The notes below the pieces were generated by a model that worked only from the letters and a program-made list of their open reading frames with translations, did not search any database and was not told the DNA's origin. Both the position numbers and the translations under genes were made by a program. A stretch of DNA of 64,000 nt from Mycobacterium sherrisii (GTDB lineage: Bacteria > Actinomycetota > Actinomycetes > Mycobacteriales > Mycobacteriaceae): contig NZ_LQPT01000023.1 in NCBI RefSeq assembly GCF_002102355.1, forward strand, positions 79,675 through 143,674, read 5' to 3'. Below are positions 52,265 to 62,374 of this stretch, piece by piece (position 1 is the first letter of the stretch; each line of letters begins with the position of its first letter).

Positions 52265-52500
52265 CAGATGCGCTGTCCTTCCCGGCGCAACCGGGCGACG
52301 ACGGCCTCGATGCCGTCGCGATCGACGACCTTGATGCCCTTGGTGCTCAACCGCAACGTGATGCGCCGGCCCTCCGAGGGCAGGAAGTAGGTCTTGGTCT
52401 GAATGTTCGGCGACCACCGCCGCGGGGTTCTGCGATGCGAGTGCGACACCGAATTACCGAACCCGACGGTGCGACCGGTCACCTGACAGCGCATGGGCAC
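52264..52500 (-). CDS. rpmB2: Ribosomal protein L28, zinc-independent paralogue
   Basis: 78 residues with the L28 core ([51 protein letters not shown]). Only one cysteine remains, so the four-cysteine zinc site is absent. First gene of the alternative ribosomal operon; two Zur-like boxes lie in the 119-bp divergent gap to the Mrf-like gene. Confidence 0.93.
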   Translation of the reverse strand: MPMRCQVTGRTVGFGNSVSHSHRRTPRRWSPNIQTKTYFLPSEGRRITLRLSTKGIKVVDRDGIEAVVARLRREGQRI

Positions 52501-52535
52501 GACGGCTCCTCTCCCCCGCGCCAGCGGCGCAGTTA

Positions 52536-52553
52536 TTGAAAATCATTTTCGAC
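52536..52553. promoter_or_regulatory. Zur (zinc) box 1
   Basis: TTGAAAATCATTTTCGA contains the perfect palindrome GAAAAT-C-ATTTTC (52538-52550), the core of the mycobacterial Zur site TGAAAATCATTTTCA. It lies 35 bp upstream of the rpmB2 start and predicts zinc-dependent repression of the ribosomal operon. Confidence 0.8.
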
Positions 52554-52591
52554 AATGCCTGTCCGGCACTGTACCGTGACATCGGCGTTGA

Positions 52592-52606
52592 TGAAAATCG
52601 TTTGCA
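52592..52606. promoter_or_regulatory. Zur-like box 2
   Basis: TGAAAATCGTTTGCA matches the left half and most of the right half of the Zur consensus with two changes. It lies just upstream of the AAGGAG and ATG of the Mrf-like gene, so both directions of the divergent promoter appear to be zinc controlled. Confidence 0.65.
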
Positions 52607-52619
52607 ATAAGGAGTCGGG

Positions 52620-53813
52620 ATGCGGACGCCGGTGGTGTTGATAGCGGGGCAGGGCGACGCGGACCGGGTGGCGGGCGGGCTGCTGGGCAAACCCGGAACC
52701 GTGGTCGTCGAGCACCGGTTCGACGGCCACGTGGTGCGGCGGGCAACGAGCATGCTGCGCCACGGCGAGCTGAGCACCGCCGAGACCGCCTTGGAGCTGG
52801 CGCACGGCTGCGTGTCCTGCACCGTGCGCAACGACCTGCTGGTGCTGCTGCGCAAGTTGGCGCATCGCGACGGGGTGCAGCGCATTGTCGTGCACCTGGC
52901 GCAGTGGCTCGAGCCCGAACCCATCTGCGTCGCGATCAACCACGTGCGGGTGACCGTCGGTCCCGGCTACCCGGAGGGCCCAGCCGCGCTGGACGTGATG
53001 ATCGCGGGCGTGCTGACGTGCATCGACACCCGAACCTGGCTGCCTCGCGCGCTCGGCGACGCGGTGTTGTCGGACGGTCGCACCATGGCCCAGGTCGTGG
53101 TCGGCCAGGCGGAGTTCGCCGACCTGTTGGTGCTGACCCGCCCCGACCCGGTGACGCTGGCCGTGCTGCGCCGGCTCGCCCCGCGGTCACGGATCACGGT
53201 GGGGCCGGACCGGGTCGACGTGGCCCTGGCCAACCTCGACGACAACTCCCGGCGCGGGCGCAGTGATCACCCGCACGGCTGGCTGCTGGCCGGCCTGCCG
53301 CCGCTCACCGCGGACGGGGCGGTGCGCATCGTCGAGTTCAACGCTCGCCGGCCGTTCCACCCGGAACGCCTGCACGCCGCGGTCGATCTGCTGCTGACCG
53401 GTGTAGTGCGCAGCCGTGGCCGGCTCTGGCTGGCCAGCCGACCCGACCAGGTCATGTGGCTGGAATCGGCCGGCGGCGGGCTGCGGGTGTCCAGCGCGGG
53501 AAAGTGGCTGGCGGCCATGACCGATCGGGAAGTGGCCAATGTCGACCCGGAACGCAGGCTGTTCGCCGAGTTGCAGTGGGAATATCGGTTCGGCGACCGG
53601 CACACGGCCATGACGGTGCTGGTCTGCGGTGCCGAGCCGCCCGACATCCTCGACGCGCTGCACGGGGCACTGCTCACCGACGCGGAAATGGCGGCACCGC
53701 AGGACTGGCGCGAATATCGAGATCCCTTCGGCGACTGGCACCAAGACCCGTGCGATGAAATCACCAGCGCCGCAGAAGAAGCCGCATCCGAGGCGGAGCG
53801 CCGCGAATCCTGA
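52620..53813 (+). CDS. mrf: CobW-like protein, probable Mrf (Mpy recruitment factor)
   Basis: 397 residues. The CobW/ZNG1 fold is recognisable, including GCVSCTVRND near residue 60 (variant of the zinc-binding GCxCC), but the GTP-binding P-loop is lost: the expected GxxGxGKT reads GQGDADRVAGG. M. tuberculosis Rv0106 (about 398 residues) and the M. smegmatis Mpy recruitment factor of the zinc-starvation response are the closest matches by memory; Mrf brings the hibernation factor Mpy to C- ribosomes. Position next to the C- ribosomal operon and the Zur boxes supports this. GTPase activity is not expected. Confidence 0.8.
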   Translation: MRTPVVLIAGQGDADRVAGGLLGKPGTVVVEHRFDGHVVRRATSMLRHGELSTAETALELAHGCVSCTVRNDLLVLLRKLAHRDGVQRIVVHLAQWLEPEPICVAINHVRVTVGPGYPEGPAALDVMIAGVLTCIDTRTWLPRALGDAVLSDGRTMAQVVVGQAEFADLLVLTRPDPVTLAVLRRLAPRSRITVGPDRVDVALANLDDNSRRGRSDHPHGWLLAGLPPLTADGAVRIVEFNARRPFHPERLHAAVDLLLTGVVRSRGRLWLASRPDQVMWLESAGGGLRVSSAGKWLAAMTDREVANVDPERRLFAELQWEYRFGDRHTAMTVLVCGAEPPDILDALHGALLTDAEMAAPQDWREYRDPFGDWHQDPCDEITSAAEEAASEAERRES

Positions 53814-53952
53814 ATTGACGCCGCACCACACCGCTGCGCCGGAACCGGTGGTTCCGACTGTGCGTGCCGTCTGGTAGCTGTAGGTTACGAGTCACGGACG
53901 TTAAGACAACAGCGTTACACCACGACTCGGCCCGCCATCTCGGTGAAGCGGT

Positions 53953-54849
53953 GTGAAGGTGAACTTGATAGGTCAGGCCTTGACAAGGGCGACCGACCGA
54001 TTGGCCAATCCGGCGCGGCTGTCGGACCCCGACAAGCTTCGCGCCGCGGTCGCCGGCAAAACGGTGCTGGTCACCGGCGCGTCCTACGGGATCGGTGAGG
54101 CGACGGCGCGTCGGTTTGCCGCGGCCGGCGCCACGGTTCTAATTGTTGCCCGGTCGGCGGAACGGCTCGACGACCTCGCCGCGGCGATCAATGCCGGCGG
54201 CGGCCGGGGCGTCGCGTACCCCACCGACCTCAGCGACGAGGCCGCCGTGCACGTGCTGACCAAGCAGATCACCGAAAACCACGGACCGCTGGACATCGTG
54301 GTCAGCAACGCCGGCAAATCGCTGCGCCGCTCGCTGCATCAGCAATACGACCGCCCGCACGACTTCCAGCGCACCATCGACATCAACTATCTGGGCCCGA
54401 TCTGGCTGCTGCTGGGAGTGCTGCCGACCATGCGGGAACACGGCGGCGGCCATATCGTGAACGTCTCCAGCGTCGGCGTGCGGGTGGTGCCCGGCCCGCA
54501 GTGGGGCGCCTACCAGGCGTCCAAGGGCGCGTTCGACCGCTGGCTGCGCAGCGTGGCCCCCGAACTGCACGCCGACGCCGTCGAGGTCACCTCGGTCTAC
54601 TTCGCGCTGGTCCGGACCCGGATGATCGCCCCGACGCCGGTGTTGGGCCGGCTGCCCGGGTTGTCCGCCGACGAGGCCGCCGATGTCATCGCCAAGGCGG
54701 TCATCGAGCGTCCGCGGACGCTGGAACCGCCGTGGGTGTTCCCGGCCGAGGTGGCCTCGGTGCTGTTGGCCGGACCGGCCGAGCGGGCGGCCCGGCTGTG
54801 GCACCGGCGGTTCTTTGCCGACCGCACACCGCGCAAGGACGACCGATGA
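53953..54849 (+). CDS. Short-chain dehydrogenase with C-terminal extension
   Basis: 298 residues from GTG 53953. SDR motifs: TGASYGIGEA near residue 40, SNAGKS near residue 120, YQASKGAFDRWLRS with catalytic Tyr and Lys. An N-terminal extension of about 35 residues and a C-terminal tail are present, as in mycobacterial SDRs fused in function to acyl-CoA synthetases. It overlaps the FadD-like gene by four bases (ATGA) and is surely cotranscribed with it, suggesting a fatty acyl reducing or modifying pathway. Confidence 0.85.
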   Translation: MKVNLIGQALTRATDRLANPARLSDPDKLRAAVAGKTVLVTGASYGIGEATARRFAAAGATVLIVARSAERLDDLAAAINAGGGRGVAYPTDLSDEAAVHVLTKQITENHGPLDIVVSNAGKSLRRSLHQQYDRPHDFQRTIDINYLGPIWLLLGVLPTMREHGGGHIVNVSSVGVRVVPGPQWGAYQASKGAFDRWLRSVAPELHADAVEVTSVYFALVRTRMIAPTPVLGRLPGLSADEAADVIAKAVIERPRTLEPPWVFPAEVASVLLAGPAERAARLWHRRFFADRTPRKDDR

Positions 54850-56408
54850 GCGACGGTGTGGCCGCCACGGCCGCCCGCGCGCTGGTGTCGTCGCGGCTGC
54901 TGAGCGTCCCCCCGCCGCTCGCGGCGCTGCGGGTGGTCCGCGAGGTGAATCGCGGCGGCACAAACCTTTACACGCTGCTGGCAATCGCCGCGACCCGCTG
55001 GCCGCAACGCACGGCGATCATCGACGATGACGGGGCGCTGAGCTACCGCGAGCTGCGAGTCACGACCGAATCGCTGGCTCGCCGACTCGTCGACGCCGGC
55101 GTCGGACCGGGCGAAGCGGTCGGCGTCATGTGCCGAAACGGCCGCGACTTCGTGGTTGCCGTCTTTGCCACCGCCCTGGTCGGCGCCGATCTGGTGCTGG
55201 TGAACACGGAGTTCCGCAGCGACGCCCTGGCGGGCGCGCTCAGCGCGCACCAGGTGACAACGATATTGTGCGACAACGAGTTTGCCGGACAGGTCCGCGA
55301 TGCGCTGCCGTCGATTCACGTGCTCGACCTCGCCGATGGCCATCCGGTTGCGGGCGCGTCACGGCCCAAGGTCGCACCGTCGGGCCGCATCGTACTGCTC
55401 ACGTCCGGCACCACCGGCATCCCCAAAGGCGCGCCGCGCACCCCTCGGATCAGCTCCGGGCTGGGGGCCGGGGTGACGATCCTAGAACGCACCCGCCTGC
55501 GCACTGGTGCGCGAATTACGTTGGCAACACCAATGTTTCATGGCCTCGGCTTCGGCATCATGACACTGTCGGTCAGCCTGGGTGCCACCATGCTGACCCG
55601 TCGCCGCTTCGACGCCGAACAGACGCTGGCCCAGGCCTCGCTGCAGCGCGCCGACGCGATGAGCGTGGTGCCGATCATGCTGGCGCGCATCCTGGACCTG
55701 CCGCAGCGCGTCCGGATACGAAACCCGCTGGGATCACTGAAGGTCGTGATCTCCAGTGGCGATCGGCTCGACCCGAGCCTGGCGCGCCGGTTCATGGACG
55801 AATACGGCGACGTCCTCTACAACCTTTATGGTTCAACGGAAGTCGGGATCGGTGCGCTGGCGACGCCGGCCGAGCTGCGGGCCGCCCCGGAGACCGTGGG
55901 CAGGCCGGTCGCAGGCTGCCCGGTGCGCATTTATGACCGCAGCGGCCGGCCCGTAGGACCCCGGGTGACCGGCCGTATCTTCGTCGGCGGCGAACTGAGC
56001 TCCGACGGCTACACCGGCGGCGGCGCCAAGCACGTCATCGACGGCCACACCAGCACCGGCGACATGGGCTATCTGGACAACGCGGGCCGGCTCTACATCG
56101 TCGGCCGCGAGGACGACATGATCGTGTCCGGCGGTGAGAATGTGTACCCGCGGGCGTTGGAAAACGCGCTCGCCGAGCACCCCGACATCGCCGAAACCGC
56201 GGTCGTTTCGGTGCCCGACGAACAGTTCGGCCGGCGGCTGGCCGCGTTCGTCGTCCCGCGCCATCGGCGCGAAGTCGATGTGACGGCGCTGCGAGAGTTC
56301 CTGAAGGGCAAGGTTGCCCGTTTCGAACAGCCCCGCGACATCCACCTGGTCGACAGCATCCCGCGCAATCCGGCCGGCAAGGTCATCCGCCGCGAACTGT
56401 CGAGCTAG
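54846..56408 (+). CDS. Acyl-CoA/acyl-AMP synthetase, FadD-type
   Basis: 520 residues from ATG 54846. ANL features: P-loop LTSGTTGIPKG near residue 185, core NLYGSTEVG, hinge TGDMGYLDNAGRLYIVGREDDMI, and the catalytic lysine in NPAGKVIRRE near the C-terminus. It activates a carboxylic acid, most likely a fatty acid, with ATP. The upstream, coupled SDR suggests a reduced or hydroxylated acyl substrate. It converges on ctpI with stops overlapping. Confidence 0.87.
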   Translation: MSDGVAATAARALVSSRLLSVPPPLAALRVVREVNRGGTNLYTLLAIAATRWPQRTAIIDDDGALSYRELRVTTESLARRLVDAGVGPGEAVGVMCRNGRDFVVAVFATALVGADLVLVNTEFRSDALAGALSAHQVTTILCDNEFAGQVRDALPSIHVLDLADGHPVAGASRPKVAPSGRIVLLTSGTTGIPKGAPRTPRISSGLGAGVTILERTRLRTGARITLATPMFHGLGFGIMTLSVSLGATMLTRRRFDAEQTLAQASLQRADAMSVVPIMLARILDLPQRVRIRNPLGSLKVVISSGDRLDPSLARRFMDEYGDVLYNLYGSTEVGIGALATPAELRAAPETVGRPVAGCPVRIYDRSGRPVGPRVTGRIFVGGELSSDGYTGGGAKHVIDGHTSTGDMGYLDNAGRLYIVGREDDMIVSGGENVYPRALENALAEHPDIAETAVVSVPDEQFGRRLAAFVVPRHRREVDVTALREFLKGKVARFEQPRDIHLVDSIPRNPAGKVIRRELSS

Positions 56409-59400
56409 ACGTCCGGGTCCTCCTCGGACTCGTCGATCGGCTGGATGACCCCGATCGTCTTGTTCAGCCAGTTCGGCGCCAGCCAGGAGATCGCGGTGGC
56501 GCCCGCCGTCGCTCCGACCACCCCGGACCAGGCGACCGGGCCCAGCGGTGTGCAGCCGAAGAACTGGCTGACCACCGGGGTTTGAATGATGCCGACCAGG
56601 ACGCCCGCGCTGCCCAGCGCGGTCGCCACCACCAGCGGGCTGTGCTGGCGGGTCAGCAGCGTCTGCGCCAACTGCGTCGTCACCAGCGCGGCCAATCCCA
56701 TTGTCGCCGTACGGCGTTCGCTGCCCGGCGTGTAACGGCCGATGCCCCAGGCCGCCGTGGCACCCGCCGCGGTGACCACACCGCGGGTGATGATCTGACG
56801 CATCAGGGGTGCGTCGAGCGACGGCCGCGCCCCGGTCAGCACGGCCAGACGGTGTGCGGCGCGCGCACTTTCGGCCGCCTCCTCGCTCTCGTACTCCGCG
56901 GCGTCGGGCTCGGCGTATTGCGACGTGACGGCGACCGCCAGCGCCGGGAACATGTCGGTGAGCAGGTTCACCAGCAGCAGCTGCCGGGTGCCCACCGGTG
57001 CGCGGCCCTGACCGAACGCGGTCCCGATGATGGTGAACAGCACCTCGCCGACGTTGCCGCCGACCAGGATCGTGACGGCGTCGCGAACCCCGGCCCACAT
57101 GCCGCGGCCCTCCACCAGCGCGTCGAGCAGCACGCTCAAATCGCGGTCGGTCAAGACGATGTCGGCCGCACCGCGGGCCGCCGACGATCCGCGGCCGCTG
57201 ACCCCGATGCCGACGTCGGCCATCCGGATCGCCGCGGCGTCGTTGGCGCCGTCGCCGACCATCGCCGTCACCCGGCCGCAGCGCTGCAGCGCCGCGACGA
57301 TCTGCACCTTCTGCTCCGGGCTGACCCGGGCGAAAACCTGCACGTCGGCGACCATCTTGGCGCAGGCGTCCTCATCGAGGCCGGCCAGTTCGGTCCCGGT
57401 GACCACCCGCGCATCCGCCGGCAAGCCCAGCTGACGGGCGATCGCCCGCGCGGTGATCGGGTGGTCTCCGGTGATCAGCACGACGTCGCGACCGGCCGCC
57501 TCCAGCGCCTCGATCAGCGGGCGCGACGAGGCCCGGGCGGTGTCCGCCAAGCCGACATACCCCAGCAGTTCGAGGTCCTGGGCGGTGGCGTCGACGGCGT
57601 CGGCGTCGGTGTCGGTGTCGTGGGTGGTCCCGTTCGGCCACGGGCGGCGCGCCACCGCCAGCACCCGCAAGCCCCGTTCGGCGAGTCCGCGTACCACCGA
57701 CTCGGCGTGCGCGCGGTCGGCGGCCGGATCGTTGAACCGGCAGCGCGGCAGCACGACCTCCGGGGCGCCCTTGAGCATCAGCACGGGCGTGTCCGGGTCC
57801 GAGCCGAGGGTGCCGATCGCGGCGGCGTACCCGCGGCTGGATTCGAACGGAACCTCGGCGAGCAACTGCCAGCCCGAATTGTTCTTGGTCAGCAGGAAAC
57901 TCGCAGCGGTGATGATGGCCTCGTCGGTGGCGTGTGCGTGGCCTTGTCCGTCTTGGGGCTGCGACGACGCCCACGCCGCCGCCCGCAGCACGGCCGCCGA
58001 CCGCGGGTCCTCGGTTTCCGGGAAGGGATCGCCCGGGCGGGCGTCGTGCGGCACGGCGCAGAGCACCCGCAGCCGATTTTCGGTCAAGGTGCCGGTCTTG
58101 TCGAAACATACCGTGTCGACGCGGCCCAGCGCCTCGATGGTGCGCGGCGAGCGGACCAGCGCGCCGCGCGCCGTCAGCCGCTGCGCGGCGGCCAACTGGG
58201 ACAGGGTGGCCACCAGCGGCAGGCCCTCCGGCACCGCGGCAACCGCGATCGCGACACCGTCGGCGACCGCTTGCCGCAGCGGTGAGCGTCGCAGCAACGC
58301 CAGCGCGGTGACCGCCGCGCCGCCGGTCAGGGTCAGCGGCAACACCTTGCTGGTGAGCTCACGCAGTCGCGCCTGCACACCGGCCGACGTCTCGACGTCA
58401 GCGACGGCCGAAATCGCCCGGTGCGCCGCGGTATTCACCCCCGTGGCCACGACGATCGCGCGTGCGTGCCCCGCGACGATGGTGCTTCCCTCGAACAGCA
58501 TGCTCGCCCGTTCCGGATCGTTGACCGCGACCGGCTCCACCTGCTTGTCCACCGGCAGCGACTCCCCGGTCAGCAACGACTCGTCGACCTCGAGGTCTTC
58601 GGCGATCAGCAGACGCGCGTCGGCCGGCACCACCTCCGGAGCGGCCAGATCGATGACGTCGCCGGGCCGCAGTGACTTGGCGGACACGGTAGCCGTGCGG
58701 GTCGCGTGCCGGGCCGCCTCCAGCCGGCGCCGGGTGGTGGCCACCGCGGGGACCACGACGCGGCGGACCAGTTGATCCTGTTCGGCGAACAGCTCGGCGG
58801 CCGCCGCTTCGGCCCGCAACCGTTGCGCCCCACCGGTTATCGCGTTGACCGTCATCACCCCACCGACCAGCAGCGCGTCGATGTTGCTGCCGACGATGGC
58901 CGAGGCTGCCGCCCCGACGGCCAGGATGGGGGTCAGCGGGTCGGCCAGTTCGACGCGGGTGGCCGCGGCCAACCGTGCCAAGCCGTGCACCGGTCCGCGT
59001 AGGCCCGCGAACGGCGGGCTGTAGGAGAGATCGTCGAGGCGGCGACGCCACGACGGGGTCAGGGTCTGTACCGCCATCGGCCGGGCGCCGCCGGCCAATC
59101 GCGAATAGACGATCTCCGGATCCAGCGCGTGCCAGGCGGTCAGTGGTTGCGGGGTGGGGTCCGGCAGCCGTAATACCCTGCTGGCCGAGAACGTTCCGGC
59201 CACCAGCGCGGTGGCCGCGGCGGCATTGACGGGGTTGAGCCAGCGCCGAAAGCTCACCGGGTTGTTGTTCTGCTTTTGATCGGTGCCGGTGACCAACAGC
59301 AACCCGGCCAGCGTCGTGCCGCCCTGAGCCAGGTGTACGGCCGATTCGCTCGCCGAGCGCGCGACCGGAATCGCCGACAGGATACGCACCGCGGCGGCCA

Positions 59401-61258
59401 GGTCGGTGCCGGTGATGATGTCGGCCGTCCAGGGCGTGGCCGCACGCGGATCATCAAGTGCCACACCAACATCGGCGATGGCAAGCGCAGCCAATGTGTC
59501 CGTCGACGCGAAATCGCGGTGCACCGCGGTGATCAGCAGCACCGGACCGCGATCGGCCCGCAACTCCCGCACCACACCGAGCAGCGGCGTGCCCGGCGGG
59601 TGCGTCGCGGCGACGCTCGCCGTCAGGTCCTCGGTGCCGGCGACGTGTCGCAGCACCACCCGGGCGCCGGTTCGGTTCGCGGTCTGCAGCAACGGAATCG
59701 CGTAGGGGTCCACTTCCCAGCCGACCTCGACCCGGCCCACCCGTTCGCCGTCCACCATCAGTTCGGCGGTCTCCAGGCCCTGGGCCGGCGTCGCCGACGG
59801 ACCTTGTGCGGGAACCCAGCTCAGATGTGCTCCGGTGGCAGGCAATTCGTCGGGGTCAGGGTCCGGGGCCTGTTCGCCATGTAGCAGCGCGTCGGCGACC
59901 TCGTAGACCCGGTCGTCGTCCCAACCCGGCGCCTCCCCGGACGATCGCAGCACGGCGCGATGATCACCGCGCAGCGCGGCCCCGTCGATCACGACGACCT
60001 TCACCCGGTCCAGTCGGCGCAGCGCACCCGGATCCAGGACCAGCTGACCGTCGTTGGCCAGGCCGCGTCCCAGGGTCGCCGCGAAAGCCTGCCGGCCGAT
60101 GTGCGCGGCCCGGGGCACGCCGGCCTCGATCGCGGCGGCGGCGTCTTCGGTGCCGCCGCCGGCCACCAGCGCGCTGGCCGCGGCGATCAGCGAACCGTTG
60201 GCCGCCGAATCGACGTAGCTTTCCACCGGCCCGGCCATCGAGCCCTTCTCTTTGTCCATCGCGGCGTCGATGGTGCCGCCGACCACGACGTGTGATGCCT
60301 CGCCTGCCGCCGCGGCTCCCCAGCTGTGCCGGGGCATCTGCGACTTCACCCCGGCCGAGGAGATGACCGGGACCACCGGCGCCTGCGGACGTTCCGGCGA
60401 CGCCAGATGCGGCTCGCGGTCGCGCCAGACGCGGCGGTGCGCGGCCGCCTCGCTGATCTGCAGGGTCCGCTGCGTCATATCGAGCAGCGGGGTGCCGAAC
60501 GAGTGGGTCAGCCCATGCGCCGCCGCGGTCGCGGCCGCCAGCGCGACATCGGTGCCCACTCGTCCCAGCCGCGATTCCAGGATCGAGACCATGCGCGGTT
60601 GGTGGTTGATCAGCGCGGCCGCCGCCCGGGTGGTCTGCGGTGCCGCGGGCAGCCGGGCCACCCAGCCGGTCAGCGCGGCCGTCACGGCGACCACATCGAG
60701 GGCGGCCGCGGTGAACGGCACCAGAATCGCGAGCGGATTGCCGGGGTCGGCGAAGGGCGCGGAAGCCGGCAGGTCGGACTTGGTGGACGCCAGATCGGCG
60801 GCAACGTCGGCCACCGTCGACCGCACTTCCGCCACCACGGCCTCGTTGTCGACGCCGTCGGCAAGTTGGACCACCAGCCGGCCGAGCGCCCCCTCCACAT
60901 GGGCCTCGGCGACTCCCGGAATTCGGCGAACCGGCTCCTCGACGACCGCCGAATACTCATACCAGCGCGCAAACGGCAACAGCGGGTCCAGATCGAGGTG
61001 CACCCGCTGCCCGCTGCGCCAGCGAACCGGGGGCTTGATGCGTTCCGGGGAACCGTCGGTAGACGCGTTCATCCCGAGCGCCCGGCCGGTGGAGCTGGCG
61101 ACCGACTGCACCACGGGACCCGCCAGTTCGACGACCGGGCTCGCCAGCAACTGCACCGCACCGGCGGCTCCCGCCGCCGTGGACACGCCGGCCTTGACTA
61201 GCTGAGCCGCTCCGCCGGTGACACCGGCGACCACGCCGGATACACCCGGAATCTTCAT
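56405..61258 (-). CDS. ctpI: CtpI-type giant P-type cation ATPase
   Basis: 1617 residues, near the length of M. tuberculosis CtpI (Rv0107c, about 1632). The first 700 residues are a long mycobacterium-specific region with weakly ATPase-like and hydrophobic parts. The C-terminal half has TGES, the phosphorylation motif DKTGTLTEN (Asp1053), TGDHP and GDGANDAAAI, then six membrane helices. The family moves divalent cations; the ion for CtpI is uncertain. As in M. tuberculosis, an Mrf/CobW-like gene is in the vicinity, though here an SDR-fadD pair is inserted between them. Confidence 0.9.
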   Translation of the reverse strand: MKIPGVSGVVAGVTGGAAQLVKAGVSTAAGAAGAVQLLASPVVELAGPVVQSVASSTGRALGMNASTDGSPERIKPPVRWRSGQRVHLDLDPLLPFARWYEYSAVVEEPVRRIPGVAEAHVEGALGRLVVQLADGVDNEAVVAEVRSTVADVAADLASTKSDLPASAPFADPGNPLAILVPFTAAALDVVAVTAALTGWVARLPAAPQTTRAAAALINHQPRMVSILESRLGRVGTDVALAAATAAAHGLTHSFGTPLLDMTQRTLQISEAAAHRRVWRDREPHLASPERPQAPVVPVISSAGVKSQMPRHSWGAAAAGEASHVVVGGTIDAAMDKEKGSMAGPVESYVDSAANGSLIAAASALVAGGGTEDAAAAIEAGVPRAAHIGRQAFAATLGRGLANDGQLVLDPGALRRLDRVKVVVIDGAALRGDHRAVLRSSGEAPGWDDDRVYEVADALLHGEQAPDPDPDELPATGAHLSWVPAQGPSATPAQGLETAELMVDGERVGRVEVGWEVDPYAIPLLQTANRTGARVVLRHVAGTEDLTASVAATHPPGTPLLGVVRELRADRGPVLLITAVHRDFASTDTLAALAIADVGVALDDPRAATPWTADIITGTDLAAAVRILSAIPVARSASESAVHLAQGGTTLAGLLLVTGTDQKQNNNPVSFRRWLNPVNAAAATALVAGTFSASRVLRLPDPTPQPLTAWHALDPEIVYSRLAGGARPMAVQTLTPSWRRRLDDLSYSPPFAGLRGPVHGLARLAAATRVELADPLTPILAVGAAASAIVGSNIDALLVGGVMTVNAITGGAQRLRAEAAAAELFAEQDQLVRRVVVPAVATTRRRLEAARHATRTATVSAKSLRPGDVIDLAAPEVVPADARLLIAEDLEVDESLLTGESLPVDKQVEPVAVNDPERASMLFEGSTIVAGHARAIVVATGVNTAAHRAISAVADVETSAGVQARLRELTSKVLPLTLTGGAAVTALALLRRSPLRQAVADGVAIAVAAVPEGLPLVATLSQLAAAQRLTARGALVRSPRTIEALGRVDTVCFDKTGTLTENRLRVLCAVPHDARPGDPFPETEDPRSAAVLRAAAWASSQPQDGQGHAHATDEAIITAASFLLTKNNSGWQLLAEVPFESSRGYAAAIGTLGSDPDTPVLMLKGAPEVVLPRCRFNDPAADRAHAESVVRGLAERGLRVLAVARRPWPNGTTHDTDTDADAVDATAQDLELLGYVGLADTARASSRPLIEALEAAGRDVVLITGDHPITARAIARQLGLPADARVVTGTELAGLDEDACAKMVADVQVFARVSPEQKVQIVAALQRCGRVTAMVGDGANDAAAIRMADVGIGVSGRGSSAARGAADIVLTDRDLSVLLDALVEGRGMWAGVRDAVTILVGGNVGEVLFTIIGTAFGQGRAPVGTRQLLLVNLLTDMFPALAVAVTSQYAEPDAAEYESEEAAESARAAHRLAVLTGARPSLDAPLMRQIITRGVVTAAGATAAWGIGRYTPGSERRTATMGLAALVTTQLAQTLLTRQHSPLVVATALGSAGVLVGIIQTPVVSQFFGCTPLGPVAWSGVVGATAGATAISWLAPNWLNKTIGVIQPIDESEEDPDV

Positions 61259-61417
61259 TCAGTCATCCTTCGAAGACGTCTACCGCGCTAATAATCCTGG
61301 GGTGCCGGTGACCTGTCTACATATGCGCCCGAAGGCAGGCCCCGCGATGACACCACTGCTGCGGTGGCTGGGTATCGGCTGTGTGACCGGCGGGTGTAAT
61401 CGCGTCCCTCCCAAAGC

Positions 61418-62374
61418 TTACCGATCGGGCGGCAAATCAAACCTTGCGAACAACGTCGGATCCAGGAACACGATGATCCCGGCGATGCCCGAGGCGCCCG
61501 GGGTGAGCACGTGAACCGAATGCGCCCGTAGGACGCCGTCCGCGGCCCGCCGGTACTCGGCAACGGCGGGTTGCGCGTTCGCCGCGGTCGCCACCATCAC
61601 GATGTCGCCGGGCCTCGTAAATGCCCGTGCGGCAAGGAATTCCAGCACGGTGTCGCGTCCGGTGAACCACACCCGTTGCGGCGGCATTTCGAGCCGGACG
61701 TCGGCCTGCAACAACTCGGTGAGTGCGGCCATGTCGGCGTTTTCGAAGGCCGCGCAGTAACGGTCGAGCAGGTCACGGCGCTCGGCGCTGTCGGGGTCGA
61801 CGGCGTCGTCTTCGGTGGGTGAGATCTCGGCCAGACGGGCCCGGGCCCGCTGCAGCGAACTGTTGACCGCGGCGGGTGTGGTTGCGAGAAGTTCGGCTAC
61901 CTCGGCGGCACTGAACTGTACGACATCACGCAGAATCAGCACGGCGCGTTGGCGGGCGGGTAGCTCCTGTAGCGCGGTCATCACGGCCAGTCGCACACTG
62001 AGTCGCGCGGTGACGGTGTCTTCCGGAGTCGCGAACACGTGGGTGTCGGGGATGGGTTCCAGCCATTGCTGGGCGCCCGCGGCGGCATCGAGGTCGACGT
62101 GCGGGTCGAGGGTACTGTCGCCCAGTCCGGCCGGCGGTACCCGCCGGGCGCGCTGCTCCAACGCGCGCAGGCACGCCGTGGTGGCGATCCGGTACAGCCA
62201 GGTGCGCAGCGCCGCGCGCTCCTCGAATGCCTGATATCCCCGCCAGCCGCGCAGATACGTCTCCTGCACCAGGTCTTCGGCGTCGTGCACCGAGCCGAGC
62301 ATCCGGTAACAGTGCGCGATCAGCTCGGCACGGAACGGCGCCGCCTGCTCGATGAATTCTTCCTGAGCCGGCAC
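61418..62374 (-). CDS. ECF sigma factor with SnoaL-like C-terminal domain (SigG-type)
   Basis: 318 residues. Sigma region 2 (AHCYRMLGSVHDAEDLVQETYLRGWRGYQAF) and region 4 (LPARQRAVLILRDVVQFSAAEVAELLATTPAAVNSSLQRARARL) are clear. The last 120 residues (DRYCAAFENADMAALTELLQADVRLEMPP...) form a SnoaL/NTF2-like domain, as in SigG and the SigX5-type sigma factors, where this domain modulates activity and no anti-sigma factor is needed. None is encoded here. It is divergent from the SDR/DUF899 pair, its possible targets. Confidence 0.87.
   Translation of the reverse strand: MPAQEEFIEQAAPFRAELIAHCYRMLGSVHDAEDLVQETYLRGWRGYQAFEERAALRTWLYRIATTACLRALEQRARRVPPAGLGDSTLDPHVDLDAAAGAQQWLEPIPDTHVFATPEDTVTARLSVRLAVMTALQELPARQRAVLILRDVVQFSAAEVAELLATTPAAVNSSLQRARARLAEISPTEDDAVDPDSAERRDLLDRYCAAFENADMAALTELLQADVRLEMPPQRVWFTGRDTVLEFLAARAFTRPGDIVMVATAANAQPAVAEYRRAADGVLRAHSVHVLTPGASGIAGIIVFLDPTLFARFDLPPDR

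Noticed and set aside
54846-56408. Acid reductase (CAR) assignment for the FadD-type gene
   Set aside because: The protein lacks a carrier and a reductase domain; it is a plain ANL synthetase with a coupled SDR.
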